Shown here: positions 35,633-48,700 of the stretch, piece after piece | How the letters are laid out: the number at the start of each line of letters is the position of its first letter | Numbering within the stretch: position 1 is the stretch's first letter | Assembly (NCBI RefSeq): GCF_030272615.1 | Contig: NC_081407.1 | Span: forward strand, 316,660,456 to 316,724,455 | DNA from: Cryptomeria japonica | Lineage: Eukaryota; Streptophyta; Pinopsida; Cupressales; Cupressaceae | Direction: 5' to 3' | DNA: 64,000 bases | The notes under the pieces: generated by a model | Database searches by the model: none | Told to the model about the DNA's origin: nothing | Seen by the model: only the letters and a program-made list of their open reading frames with translations | Program-made: the position numbers and the translations under genes

Positions 35633-36573
35633 TGTGAGCATAAACTCTCCTAATCTAAGGAAGGCTCCCCCTTTTCTAATACTATTTTAATCTAAAATGG
35701 ATGGGACAACAACCTTTTCTCTTCTTTCAGAAAATATTACGCTCTTCCCTCTTCACAGAAAAAAGAAATAATTATGAAATAATGACAATAACAAATTACG
35801 ATGAAACTAAGAAAGAGGAAATGAAGTTTGCTGAAATCACAAAAACTTTCGTCACTTCCCTCGGGACTAGAAGTTAGACCAAATTCTCAAAGTTTTTTAA
35901 CCTTAACTTTCGATCTACCTTTTTAGGACTTTTAGGAAAATAGCAACGAACAAAAGCACAAAGTCTAAAGTATATTGCAACTTTTTAAAGCAAAACAACA
36001 AGAACGAGTGTAAAATCAAAGTATCATAGCTCAAATCAATTTCTACTCTAATTTATTTCAAGAACAAGTGTAGACACAAATTTTTATACTTTCCCTTGAT
36101 AAGAAATTTACTTTAATCTATATTAATGTTCAATATTTGCAACACAAAGTCTACAAAGCAATTTTGATTAAGCTCTCAAGAATCACATGCAAGAAGTGCA
36201 ATAATGAACACAAAACTAAAGAAATTCAGCATAAATTCTAAATCCTTGATTGATTCTCTTCTATTCCTTTCAACTTGAATTTACATACAAAAGATCAAAG
36301 TCTTCCTTGCTGTAAATTTTGACAAAGTTTACTTGCTCGCTTTCAAATGCTATCTAATAGAATAGGCCTCCATAAGTATTTATAGGAGAAGAGACTTGAG
36401 AAAAAGAAGGGATGATTCTAACTAACTAGGACCTATTCAACAAGTAGCTAAGACTTATTCAAAATTACAAGTCCTATTCTAAATTTACTTGTAATTACAA
36501 AAGTGCAAGTGATGAGTTTACTTGCAATTGCAAAATTGTTTTTACATGTAAACTTGTCAAAATGAAAACTACA
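35633..36573 (-). repeat. 3' LTR of Tat-2 (about 0.94 kb, edges approximate)
   Basis: Left edge TGTGAGCATAAAC, right edge AAAACTACA, 25 bases beyond the stop of the extra ORF. A minus-strand TATA box (CCTATAAATACT) lies at 36375-36384. No clear polypurine tract was seen at the right edge, so the boundary rests on TG...CA and position. Confidence 0.5.
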
Positions 36574-37555
36574 ATTTTAACAATTCAGAAATAAACACTA
36601 AGTGTCAAGAGTCACTCGTGTTGTAGTATGCTTAGCCATGTATTCTTAAAACTTTTGGACTGTTCCTCGCAGCTCATCGGGCTTTGGCTCATGGGTATTC
36701 TTAGCAACAACAATTGTTTTGATAATAACATCACAGTAGCTGATAACTATAAGTCTATGTTTTTGTAGAATAGTTTGAAATTCTTTCAGAAAGGTTTGGT
36801 ATTTCACCAAAGCCTAAATTGATGTGACTGAAAACTGTTCAACTTCCCATTCCCGATGAATCTTTCTTCTCATAATCTTGACTCACAATCTTACAAGAGA
36901 TTTTCTTGAAATGAGAAACAATATCTTGCACCATTTCCACGTGCAATTTTGAGGCATCATCAAATTATTTAATAAGCTCTTTTAGAACAAGGGATGTATT
37001 CTCTAGAAGTTCTTCAAATTTTATATACATTGTTCTGGTATGAATAATGTCATTTTCTTGCAGAACATTCAACTTTTCTTGTGGCAACTTATGCCAAACT
37101 GTTAAGTTGCTCTCAATATTTTCCATATTTTGTTTGAAAGCCTCATAAGTTTGGTTCACTCTTACCTTGGTCATTTCTAGTTTGACCATCACCTAGAACA
37201 TTTCTTTCACTACTTAAACACTTTGGTCGGAAAGATGATCTACCCAAGAATCAATTGCCTGTTCCTTTTGAGAAACTCATTCAATCTGCTTGATTGGTTC
37301 TTCTTAGACAAAAGAGGCTGGAGGATTGATCCATTCTTTAGAAGACAGTGATATTTTGGTTCACTGCGATAAGATGCAAATTTTCCTCTTCCAACCTTTC
37401 TTTCTTCACCAAAAGTTCATCATACCTCTGCACCAATGAAGTTATCAAGTGTTGAGCATCATGCATGACAACTACGTGTGTTTGCATATTAAGTTCCACC
37501 CGTGTTATTCTATAATATGAATCTCATATCTCTTCATGTGGCTTGTCCACAATCA

Positions 37556-38488
37556 TGATGCAGAGCATCTATTACAAACCACAAAACCTTCATTCAAGGG
37601 TATTACTGACCCAAAACTAATACAAGACCTTAAAATTAAATCAAGAGGCATATAAAAACATTAACCACTCTTCTAAACTCCAAACCAATTTCAAAGGTTA
37701 TATTCCATCCCTACAAACCTTCAAGTAAATTTACAGAAAGATCCAACGGTTCAATCCAAACTTGTAGCATTTTTCGTAAAACTAGTAACCCTCATTGAGG
37801 GTTTTGATAGTTTTCACCAAAACTTGCATAACTTGCTTCAAAGTGATTGAAATTAAATGAAACAAAAAGGAAAACAAATTTAAATCATACCATTATCATA
37901 TCCAATAAATTTCCAATGGAGAAAAATGACGTTTCATAAAGAAAAACGTGAATGATCATACTGCAATACCCAGAAAACAATGTGGAATGTGTAAAAACTT
38001 CAAATGTTATTCATTTTCTTCCTCCAATCATACACACCCCCATTGAATTTGACCAAATGATGGATTTTATAACCTCCACACATCCATATGGCAGTTACAA
38101 CTTCCCAAGACCAATTACATCCTTGGTTTGCAACTTTTAGAACATGGTTTGTTGCTTGACAACACTTTACATCATTGACAACTTTCACATTTTAGAAAAA
38201 ATGACCTCTAAACTTTAACTAGAGACTTTGAACACCTTGTAATGGACTCAAAACAAACTTTTACATCATTGTTACCCTTTCATGACTCTTTTACACAAGA
38301 TTGACCTCCTTGACCATATTAGGACCCAAATACTCAACTTGAGAAACTTGTTACGAATGAGTGACATTGCCTTACAAAATGACTCATCATGCCTTGAATT
38401 ACATCCAAATAAACTTAAAGACAATCATAGACTCAAAACCTTATGAAATTACTCATGACATGATTGTTGACAAGGTGCTCCTGCACCA
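37556..38488 (-). repeat. 3' LTR of the short element
   Basis: Near-identical to 39008-39938; differences are scattered single bases. Confidence 0.9.
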
Positions 38489-38989
38489 TACTGTCGACCT
38501 TAAAAGCTTTCCAAGTCTCTTGGAAACATAGGGAACGTCAACCTGCAAGAAAAAAAATTAGCGCCTTGAACCAAAATCATCACCTTCATCTTTGCCTTTG
38601 CCTCTTAATCTTATCACCATTCTCATGCCTCTATTGCAATCAACATCTCCAAAAGGACACAAACTATCCAACCTCTCAACTACTCCCATTCATGGAGTAT
38701 CCAATAGTTGCAACTCAAGGTGTTCCTCAAGCATCCACCTCTCCTACTGCACATACACAAACTCACACTTCTTTTGCCTCACCTAGGAGTCCCCTCATTG
38801 CCTCTCTCCCTAGCCTCTTGGCCACCAACAACCAGGTTCTTCCTTAACCTGTTCTAACACCTTCTCTATAGTTAGATAGATTAACACCTGCAACCAAACA
38901 CACTATCAACACAAAATTTCAAATGTTCTTGGGATAGGTCCTAGTGTGGATTGCCTCCTTCGACGCTCTACCCACACACTCAGTCTCTT

Positions 38990-39006
38990 CTAGCTCTTAT
39001 ACCAAT
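38990..39006 (-). other. Primer binding site of the short element
   Basis: Minus strand TTGGTATAAGAGC beside the LTR at 39008. Confidence 0.75.
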
Positions 39007-39007
39007 A

Positions 39008-39938
39008 TGATGCAGAGCATCTATCACAAACCATAAAACCTTCATTCAAGGGTATTACTGACCCAAAACTAATACAAGACCTTAAACTTGAATCAAGATG
39101 CATATAAAAAGATCAACCACTCTTATCAACTCCAAACCAATTTAAATAGTTATATTCCATCCCTATAGACCTTCAAGTAAATTTACAGAAAGATCCAATA
39201 GTTCAATCCAAACTTATAGCATTTTTCAAAAAACTGGTAACCCTCATTGAGGGTTTTGACAGTTTTCACCAAAACTTGCATAACTTGCTTCAAAGTGATT
39301 GAAATTAAATGAAACCAAAAGGAAAAAAATTTAACTCATGCCATTATCATATCCAATAAATTTCCAATGGAGAAAAATGTCTTTTCATAAAGAAAAAAGT
39401 GAATGATCAGACTGCAATACCCATAAAACAATGTGGAATGTGTAAAAACTTCAAATGTTATTCATTTCCTTTCTCCAATCATACACACCCCCATTGGATT
39501 CTACCAAATGATGGATTTTATAACCTCCACACATCCATATGGCCATTACAACTTCCCAGGACCAATTACATCCTTGGTTTGCAACTTTTAGAACATGGTT
39601 TGTTGCTTCACAACACTTTACATCATTGACAACTTTCACATTTAAAAAAAATGACCTCTAAACTTCACTTAGACACTTTGGACACCTTTTAATGGACTCA
39701 AAACAACCTTTTACATCATTGTTACCGTTTCATGACTCTTTTACACAAGATTGACCTCCTTGACCATATTAGGACCCAAATACTCAACTTGAGCAACTTG
39801 TTACAAATGAGTGACATTGCCTTACAAAATGACTCATCATGCCTTGAAATACATCCAAATGACCTTAAAGAAAATCATAGACTCAAAACCTTATGAAATT
39901 ACTCATGACGTGATTGTTGACAAGGTTCTCCTGCACCA
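39008..39938 (-). repeat. 5' LTR of the short element
   Basis: TGATGCAGAGC to CTGCACCA, followed by AATCA. Confidence 0.9.
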
Positions 39939-42024
39939 AATCAATTCAACGATTTTTGCAGCTTTCATTCTATCGCTGTCTACAATCACTCTTGAAACAA
40001 TTTTAGCCCTTTTAGCAGCCTTGGGTTTAGACTTTTTAAGTTGCTAAAAATCAAAGATGTTAGGAGAAATTTCTTGCTTCTTTCTCTTAGGAGTGAAAGA
40101 AGCTGGAGGTAGTGAAGAAATAGGCTCCAGTTGGACTACAGTTGTCACCCTGGGAGAGGTCTTTGTCTAAAAAACAATCATCACCTGGTCAACTGGAAAA
40201 GGATGTGATGCTTCCATCATGAAATTCTCAAAATTTGTAGGAGAAGTATCAATTTCTGCCAACGACAAGCTAGGCAAAGAAACATATGCAGGATTCTCAT
40301 CAAAAGTGTTTGACAAATCTTCATGGGGATGATCAAGAGATGGTTTTGATGCTGAAATTGGAATAATATTCTGAGCAGACATGCTCAATGGGATAGGAGC
40401 AATGTGAACGGTGGAAAAAGAATCCACATATATGTCAAAAGGAGACATAAGCACATCCAAAGGAATCTGAGAAGGAACTTTGTGAGGTGACTTTGAAGTT
40501 GTGGACTTAGGAGCATCATCTTGTTGTTGTTCTTCCTCTGGATCTTCAGATTCAATAACCTGAATATGAAGTTGTGGTTTCTCTTTTCCTTTCACTGTTA
40601 CTTCTTTAGGAGGAATCGCCATTTCTCTAACGACTCTTAATTTAATCCATTTTACGAAAGATAATGTACCTTCCTTATTATCAACTTTGATTTCAGACTT
40701 GCTTCCACTAGGCCCTGTAGAGTCATCATCTTTGCCAATCTTGATCTTGATAAGTATAACACCGTTAATTTTGAGCCAAGCATTGGTGTTAGCCAAAATA
40801 GGCTAGAATCTATCCAAAATGGAGGTACATTCTTTCTGTGTCCATTGAATTGATGGAAGTAGTGCTTCATCAACTCTCTTTTCAACATACTCAGAAGCAA
40901 GTATATTCCCATCATCAACCATTCCTTCAGGAATATTTGTCAGGTTCAAGTCAATAATTTGCTCAATTGTAAGCTTGCAGTAATCCATCCTCCGAATTTC
41001 CTCTTCTATACAAAGATCAACCTAGATGTCCTCTATGTGATGCACATGTGTGAAAGATCTCTTAATTCTTTCTTTCATGCTTTGATAATCAGATTATTTC
41101 CTTTCTTTGAATCTTTTGAGCTTGATTTCCTGCATCTCAGTCTCCATGGCCTTGCCTTTTGTAGACGTTGTGAGATAATATCGACCAATTTGGTTTGGGT
41201 TACTTGATGATATCCATATTCCAGCCTTGTGTCGAATTGATTGTTGTGCATGAACTGCCATAATTTGTCTTCCCAACTCCATAAGAATGATCTTGTTGGT
41301 TGGATATCTCAAAAGCATAGATGGCTGCCCGTTCTAGCATCCAACTCTCATATAGGTAAAAGTTGGGAACTGAAAGAATAAGTAACCATATTCATTTACT
41401 CTCTCCTATGCAACGTCTGACATTCTTATATTCTTCAATGTTTTATCAAATAAACACATGTAGTTACCAAAGAAAGCATCTTGAACTCTTCTGTAATGGA
41501 TCCTATTGGGTCTCAAGGGCAACTGATCATAATATTGCCACACAGGTACAAGCGAGGGATCACCCTTGGTAGAAAGATGGGGGAAATGTCTGAGTGATGC
41601 TGCTATATATACCAGGTATGAATTCATGTATAAGGAAAAAGTGGTAGGAACTTTGGCAAGTTGTTCACATAAAGCATCACAGATAATCTCACCCCAAAAG
41701 ATATAATGGAATTGCCTGATGAGCACAATGAATTGGTACATCCATGGTTCAAAGATATTAGAATGCTCCAAACCCATGATTCTTCTTAAGAGAGTAATTA
41801 TGTCACCAATCTCTCCCTTAAAATTACAGTGAAACAACTTGGCCCACCGGGTAAGACAAGTCTAGGGCTCATTAATTCATTTATTAATATGATGCTTACA
41901 CTCCTTCTCCCTTTGTACATAGTACTCTACCACACTTTCTTTTGAGATTTCCACATAATAAGAGCTATAGGTACTTTGAAAATATTCTCAATGGTTTCAA
42001 CATCCAAAAAAATAACAACCTCTG

Positions 42025-43269
42025 TGTATTGGTGGGAAAATGATGAGTGATGGATCAAGAGGAAACTACCCTTTCCCTCAAAGAGAGATGAGAGTTTCAC
42101 TATTGATTATTCTTCAAGCACTTTTCACCATTACATTAGGAAGAAGGGGATGAGATAATTCACTAGATTCAATCTCAACACAAAGATGATAGATTAACTT
42201 TTGAATGAATTAAGAATGTTAGGATGATCCCCCTTTTCCTTGTTTGAAATGGAGAGGAATTTGATTGAATTATGTAGTGCAAAAGTGAAAAAGAATTGAT
42301 TATAACTTGAGATCGGAATATGGGATGAAGCTATGCACCTAGATCTGGCAGTAAAATGTCTAGACGAAGTCGCCCTGCAATTTTGAGGAAAAGTTTCCCG
42401 GACCGTGGCGGGAATGTACACGGTCCTCCGAAAAATCCGTGAAACGAAAATGGTTTTTATGCATCTACAAATGAAGCCCAAATCTGAAAGTACAGCTACA
42501 TGCCTGCAACCTTCACATAGAAAAGAGAGGAAAAGGGGTTGGGATTGGGAATTTGCCTTTAGGTCAAACCCCAATTTTGGAATTGACCAAGTAATGAAAG
42601 AAATTACTTGCAATTAGATGTAAAAGACTGAATTGTAAATCATCTCAAGGGAGGTTGTAGTGGCAATGTTGATAGAAGTGCTTGTGTGGAATTGAATGTA
42701 GAAGTTAACCTCCTCTTCAATGGTTGAATCCTTGACTTGAATGCAACACCTAGCCTTGAAGGGAGACTTGAGAATGCTCAATGCTGGAAAAGAATGCTTG
42801 AATGCTCTTGAATGCTTGATCACTTGTGCATGCTCCAATCTTATCCAACTTCAACTTATCCAACTTATCCAAATGAGAGGATGAATGCCCCCTTAAATAC
42901 ATGTTGGTGGATTTGAATTTTGTCATGGGCCGACATGAAGGAGGTTTCCTTCCCGAGGCACAACCCACAAGGCATACTCTAGGAAGGGTCCTGCCCTAAA
43001 ATAGGGTAGGGACAGGGGCACCATGCCTCTGTCTTGAGAGGAAAAGGGCACCACACTCCTGTCCAAGTGGGGACAGTGGTGCCACACCCCCATCCTACCC
43101 CTTTCTCCAGGGCAGAATGCAGATGGGGTGATGCAGAGACCAAGGAAGAAGCTGCTTTCGCAAGCCGAGCACTCTCCAGTCTCTGATCAGGCTAGAGGAT
43201 TCGAGTTTGCACACATGAGGACCCTAATGTAGTAAAAAATTGCTAGGGTCACAATTTTATGACACTACA
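42025..43269 (-). mobile_element. Solo LTR of the A family (1,245 bp) inside the Tat-2 extra ORF
   Basis: Shares with the element A LTRs the GTGGCGGGAATGTACA..GTCC block, AAAATCCG, and the end GGGTCACAATTTTATGACACTACA. Left edge TGTATTGGTGGGAAAATG is set by the terminal foldback. Flanks CTCTG (left) and CTCTC (right) agree at four of five bases. Protein sense of Tat-2 resumes on both sides, so it is an insertion. A minus-strand TATA-like TATTTAAGG lies near 42890-42900. Confidence 0.85.
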
Positions 43270-43769
43270 CTCTCCATCATCATCTCTGATAGTTTTGGTT
43301 TCCTAATCAAAATGAGCAGCACAAACAAGAATAAATTTCGGTTCTAAGGCAGCTACTGGGAAAGAGGAAACAAGATTAATATGGCTATCCAGTAAGCATT
43401 GCATATTATGATCCTTAGGTTTTTCAATCCTTTTAAGGAAATCTGACATATTCATATGTTTGATTTATGTATCTTCAATCTCCTCCAATGAACAAGAAAC
43501 TTGAGAAGGTGAAATCTCGTTCTAATATTTGTCAAACTTGTACTTCATCTTCTTGTGGGAATTGATGCCGATAAATTGGTCATCGAACAATAATCTATAA
43601 TATTGTGATGAAAATCCAAAAGTGTCAAGGCAAAAGCATGATCTATAGAAGAAGCCATATTATCTTCTTCAAATGGGAAAAACTTGAACTCAAACCCTAG
43701 CCCTAAAGCTCTTAAAAAAGGAGTAATGAATGAACACGAGGCTTTAGAGACATGAATTTTTACTAATTT

Positions 43770-45730
43770 CAGATCTTGAAAGGTATACTGCAAGTATGAA
43801 AATGGGAAAAAACTCTTGTGAAGACATAACTGCAATCGGGTTTTAAAATTTTGATTACAAGTAGACTTAAAATGGGAAAAACGAATGAAGGTGTGGTGAA
43901 TGAATACAATGGTGGGAAAAGGGATTTTGACATGAAGGAAATGATGGAAAGAAATTTTTTGACCATTGATGGAAAACTTGTATGACCATGTACCGACATG
44001 GAAGGAGACATTTTCAGTTTGACAACTTGGATAGAGGAAGAAACCCTTACTTGTAATCTGATTTGTAAAACCCGAAATCAAGTATATGAGTTTCAAACTC
44101 AACATTTGTACTTGGGAAAAGAGAAAGTTTAACTCTTTTTACCAAAAGGGAAGGACAATGCTACCACTGTTACTTGTAATTGGGTTTCAAAAACCTTAAT
44201 ACAAGTAAATGTGGAAAATTTGCAAGAGGGTAAAATATGCAAATTCACAGGTTGTATTCATAGAGCAAAACCACTTGCCAAGACTATATAGAAACCCAAA
44301 ATCTGAGCAAGATCATGATTATTTACAAATTTGATCAAACAAGAACATAAGGATTCAAAAAAGAAAATAAAAACAACCAAAAGAAAACAAAAGAAGACTG
44401 AAAACACATACCTTGCTTGATCAAATGCCCTAAGCGAAAATAAATGAAAAAGAGATAAACCAAAATACTCTATAAATAGATAATGGAGCCTCCATGTCGT
44501 ATTTCTTGAAGAAAGAAGAACAACTTGGCACTCAACAAAAAGCACAGAAAATGACAAAGGAAAAGTTCCCTATTTAGCGCCAAACACTTAACATTCAATA
44601 TCGAATGCAACAAGTGTCAAAACATAGCGAAATCCATGGATGAACCCCCCAAAATGCAAAGCTAATACACAACAAATAGAGAATACAAAAATGGGATAAA
44701 AAACCCATAACACCGATATGCAGCAATGTGCTAACTCTACGTGAATTGGATTTTAGGTTGAAAGCAACAAGTTCGATGCCCATGGGAAGAGAAATGCGAT
44801 ATCGAGTTGTAAAAGTCCAATTACAAGTCGAAGTTATAAGTTCTAAAACTTAATACAAGTTACAAAGAAAGTAAGGAGAGATGTAGTTGGGTCATAAAAA
44901 TCCGACTACATGTTTTCTATTTAAAACTTTGTCTTTAAAACTAATGAAAGGCCTCCAAAATCAGGTTTTAGAAAAACATAAGCAAAAACACACATAAAAA
45001 AGACTTGTAATCGGGTTATAAAAATACGATTACAAGTTTTAAAATAAAAAAGAACAAAGGAAAAATAAGAACTTTAAGGAGAACTTACAAGTTCTCATAA
45101 ACTTGTATATTTAAATTCACTTGTAATATGATCAAAAAGTCCCTAGAAAACAACTTAAAAGACAAATAAGGGAAACATAAAAGAAATAACAAGTTACAAA
45201 TTACACATCTTTTATAAACTTTCACTTGTAATTGTTTGAAAAAGCTCCTAAAACTTAAAAACAAAAGTCTCTTTTACTTGCAAAAGAAGGAAAAATTTCC
45301 ACTCGCAATTCAGAGATCAAAATCCGATTTTGGAGAAAAGACCAAGCAAACGAACTCAGAATGCGATGATATTTGAAACGTGGATCAAGAATGAACCGAA
45401 GATTAGTCCAATTCAGAAAGGAGAAAGAATTTTGCCTCGAAAAGCATGTCTTAGATTAAACTATTCATTTTTGAATAAATTTTTTAAAGGGATTGTCCAA
45501 TTTTAAGAATACAAAGTTATGGACAACAACTGACTCTAACGGGGGAATTTATTTCATTGATTCTTAAAAATGATGAAAGAATAGAAACCAGATCTCTAAG
45601 TGTCTTCCTTCTAATCCATTGGGCCACATAGTCAATCAAAACAAAAACAAAACACAAAAGACTCAAAAACAAAAAGATGAAAAAGAACAAAAAGACTTGG
45701 ACTTTATTTACAAATATATAGCTACAACCT
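43770..45730. other. Tat-2 spacer with repeated CTTGTAAT / ATTACAAG inverted pairs
   Basis: No protein domain supported between integrase and the extra ORF. The motif (A)CTTGTAATC(G)GG(T)TT and its complement recur at about 43830-43860, 44053-44085, 44173-44205, 44800-44860, 44885-44915, 45003-45037, 45085-45125 and 45190-45235. Confidence 0.55.
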
Positions 45731-48700
45731 CTAGTCAAAGTAATGCTTCAGGTGTTGGCCACTGTAGGGTAGCACAAATGGTGTACCATCTTGATAAGAT
45801 AAAATAAATCTATTCTCCAACAATATGGTTAAAGGTGAAAGGTCCAAGCCAAAGAGAATCAAATTTTCCATGCATACCTTTAGGTTCTCTGTGCTTATCC
45901 CAAAGTAGCACATGATCACCAACTTTGAATCCTCTTTGCTTAGCTTTCTTATCAAAAAGAATTTTGGCATGTTTATGATGTTGAGCAGTTTGATCCACTA
46001 CTTGTGTTCTTTGTTCTTCCACCTAGGAGAGGTATATGATCCTCTTGTCTAAAGCGCTTTCAAAAGTTTCATCTTCACTTGCCTTAGCCAATTTTAGAGT
46101 GGGAAGTTCTAAAGCAATGGGTATTCTGCATTCATCCCATAAAGAAGTTGAAATGGAGACATTCCAATAGCTCTATTGGGTGTAATCATGTCTACCCATA
46201 AAGCATTATAAAGATCCTTATGCCAAGACCTTTGATTTTCTTCCACAATCTTGTGTATGATGGTAATCGAGTTCTTATTGCTTGATTCTGCCTGATCGTT
46301 ACCTTGGGGATAATAGTCAGACGGATGAGCCAATGAGATACCATATTCAAAACAAAATTGAGTTACCTCAAAAGAAGAGAGTGCAACTGCATTATCAGTC
46401 ACAATCTTGTGTGGAACACCAAATCTGGAAATTATATTCTCCTTGAGAAACATGCATACCACCTCTGAAGTAGCATACTTGATTGGTATAGCCTCTACCC
46501 ACTTGGTGAAATAATCAGTAGCAGTAAGAACGTATTTGTGACCAATACTTGAATAAGGGTTGATAACACTAATGAAATTGATTCCCCACTATTGGAAAGG
46601 TTATTCAATTACCACAGGCTTCAGTGGCAATGCTGCAATATTTTGTTTGCCTACAAATTGCTAACAATGAATACACTTATGCACTCATCTAAAAGCATCT
46701 CGAAAGAGTATTGGCCCACATGCCCGATTATGGAAAGATTCCAATAATCTGATTTGTTCTACCTTATCAACACAATGAAGGAAAGTACCATCAATAGCTC
46801 ACTTGTACAAACCACCATCCCAAACAACAAAGTTTGTAGATTTGAGCTTTATATTCCTCTTCTCATTGAATGACAAATTTGTTGGACATTCACCATAGGT
46901 TAGAAAATAGGCCAAATTTGAATACCATTCATCAGTTGTACTGACGAACAACACCCTGGGAAGACCTTCTGGATCATCTTGTTCCTGATTCTCGAAACCA
47001 TTTTCAACTATGAGCTGACAAAGCCCTTTCCCACAAATAAGTTTGATAGGATTAATCTCCAAAACATATTCCTGGATCTTTGCAATCCAGTTGCCTCTTT
47101 TTGTACCAAAATCTTGTTGAGTTAAGATAGACTTAACTACAGTATCTAGAACTAGGACCAAAGTTTGAGAATTCATAATTTAAAATCTAAAATACTTAAC
47201 TGTTTTCACTACAGGGTAGGCATTTTTCTCAACCGGGGAGTACTTGAGCTCATGAGCCTTCAAAGGAAAGCTCATGAAAGAAATGGAAGATTCAACTCCC
47301 TCTAATTTTTTTTTCATTAGAATGGCGGACATAGTATGTTTAGAAGCGTAACTATACATGATAAAATTCTTGGTGTTGTTCGGGAAAACCAACATAGGTG
47401 CATGAGAAATTGCCTCCTTGATTTCATTGTATGCAACCTTTCCTTTAGAATTCCATCAAAAAGTAGTCTTTCCTTTCATCATATCAATAATATGATGTGT
47501 CTTCTCAGCAAAATCTAGGATAAACCACCACAAAAAATTAACTTTTCCAAAGAAGAAATGAGAAGTCGTCTTACTGGTAGGCAAAGAGAGAAACTGAATA
47601 TACCTAACTCATTCTAGATCAATCTTGATGCCTTATTTTCAAACATGTCCAAGAAGCTTTCCCTCAGTCACCCCAAAAACTGACTTCTTAGGATTAAGAG
47701 AAATGGCATGCTTGCGACATCTTTCTAATGCATCTTATAAATGGAAAATATGATTTTCATGGTCCTTGGAAAAGACAGTGAGATCATCAAGATATACCAT
47801 GATATACCTTCCCAAAATACCACAGAAAGCTAATTTCATGGCTTATTGAAAGGTAGCAACCTACATTGATTAAACCAAAAGGCATCTTGTGATACGTAAA
47901 TGTGCCCCAAGGAGTAGTGAATACAGTTTTATGTTGATCAAATTCCCTTATCTCAATCTAGTTGTACCTTGAAAATCCATCCAACATGGACATCATCTGG
48001 GCACCTATCACTATCTGCAAAACTTGATTCATGATCAGCAAAGGATAATTATATTTCAATGACAATTGATTAAGATTTGAAAAATCCATGTAGATATGTA
48101 TCTCGTCATTCTTTTTCCGCACTAGAACTGTGTTTGCTACCCACGTTGAATGGTGGATAGGAAAAATAATCCGAGCATTGAGCATTTTCTGAATCTCAGA
48201 AAGGATAGTACCTGAGATTTTGGGATTATACTGACGTTGCTTCTGCCTGAAATGTACTGTGCCAAGCTTCAAAGGAATATGATGTTGCACCTCTTTCGAA
48301 TGAAAAGATTTGAGGTCATCATAGGAATAAGCCAATACATCCATGTATTGGCGTAAAAGCTGGATGAATTGCTATTTCTCCTCTGGAGTGAAATTATTGC
48401 CAATATTGACAATTTTTCAGATCCTCTTCTGATCTGATGTTATACTTTTCAAATCCCATGGAAGAATCTGAACTTTCTTGCTACTGCTTTTTGATATAGC
48501 GGTCGTGTTTATCGAAAAGTTTCTCAAGAGAAACCAGTCCCTTAGGAATTTTGTTTCCCTTCAACTAAAGAATTTCATCATCTAATTCAGATGGTGTATC
48601 TGACATTGAATCTGAAAAAGAGGAGGAAGAAGAGTTACTTCCTTCAAAGTACAAATGATTGAAATTGTCTTCTGTTTGAACAAAATTTATAATTTGCTTG

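Larger units (their letters stand above)
37551..39943 (-). mobile_element. Short non-autonomous Copia-primed LTR element, 2,383 bp, TSD AATCA
   Basis: LTRs 37556-38488 and 39008-39938 (933 and 931 bases) begin TGATGCAGAGC and end CTGCACCA. AATCA lies on both sides (37551-37555, 39939-39943). The inside is only 519 bases and has no recognisable gene; frames there are antisense Pro/Ser-rich noise. A primer-site match TTGGTATAAGAGC (one change from tRNA-iMet) sits on the minus strand next to the right LTR. It is too short for autonomy and larger than classical TRIMs. Confidence 0.88.
36598..43720 (-). pseudogene. Tat-2 extra ORF: large protein of unknown function with C-terminal coiled coil, split by two insertions
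   Basis: Three pieces in one direction. N-terminal: about 43720-43270 (DDQFIGINSHKKMKYKFD, then SFPVAALEPKFILVCAAHFD). Middle: 42024-39939 (VVIFLDVETIENIFKVP, the 41406-41837 block ending RRVQDAFFGNYM, then a Ser/Pro-rich acidic stretch 40167-40796 and a Lys-rich tail). C-terminal: 37550-36598 (YDELLVKKERLEEENLHL, TKVRVNQTYEAFKQNMENI; heptad-like, probable coiled coil), ending in TAG at 36598-36600. Reading resumes across both insertions. Total roughly 1,150 codons. Many stops are TAG where Gln is likely. I do not recognise a known domain. It lies between integrase and 3' LTR, the place of extra ORFs in Tat elements, and is in sense, unlike the antisense PMD ORF of Tat-1. Confidence 0.65.

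Noticed and set aside
37556-39938. Tandem segmental duplication of about 0.93 kb
   Set aside because: TG...CA ends, a primer-site match and the AATCA target duplication show these are LTRs of one element, not a plain duplication.
43545-44105. 186-codon minus-strand frame
   Set aside because: Only its last part coincides with Tat-2 extra-ORF material; the N-terminal two thirds are hairpin-spacer DNA with no motif.
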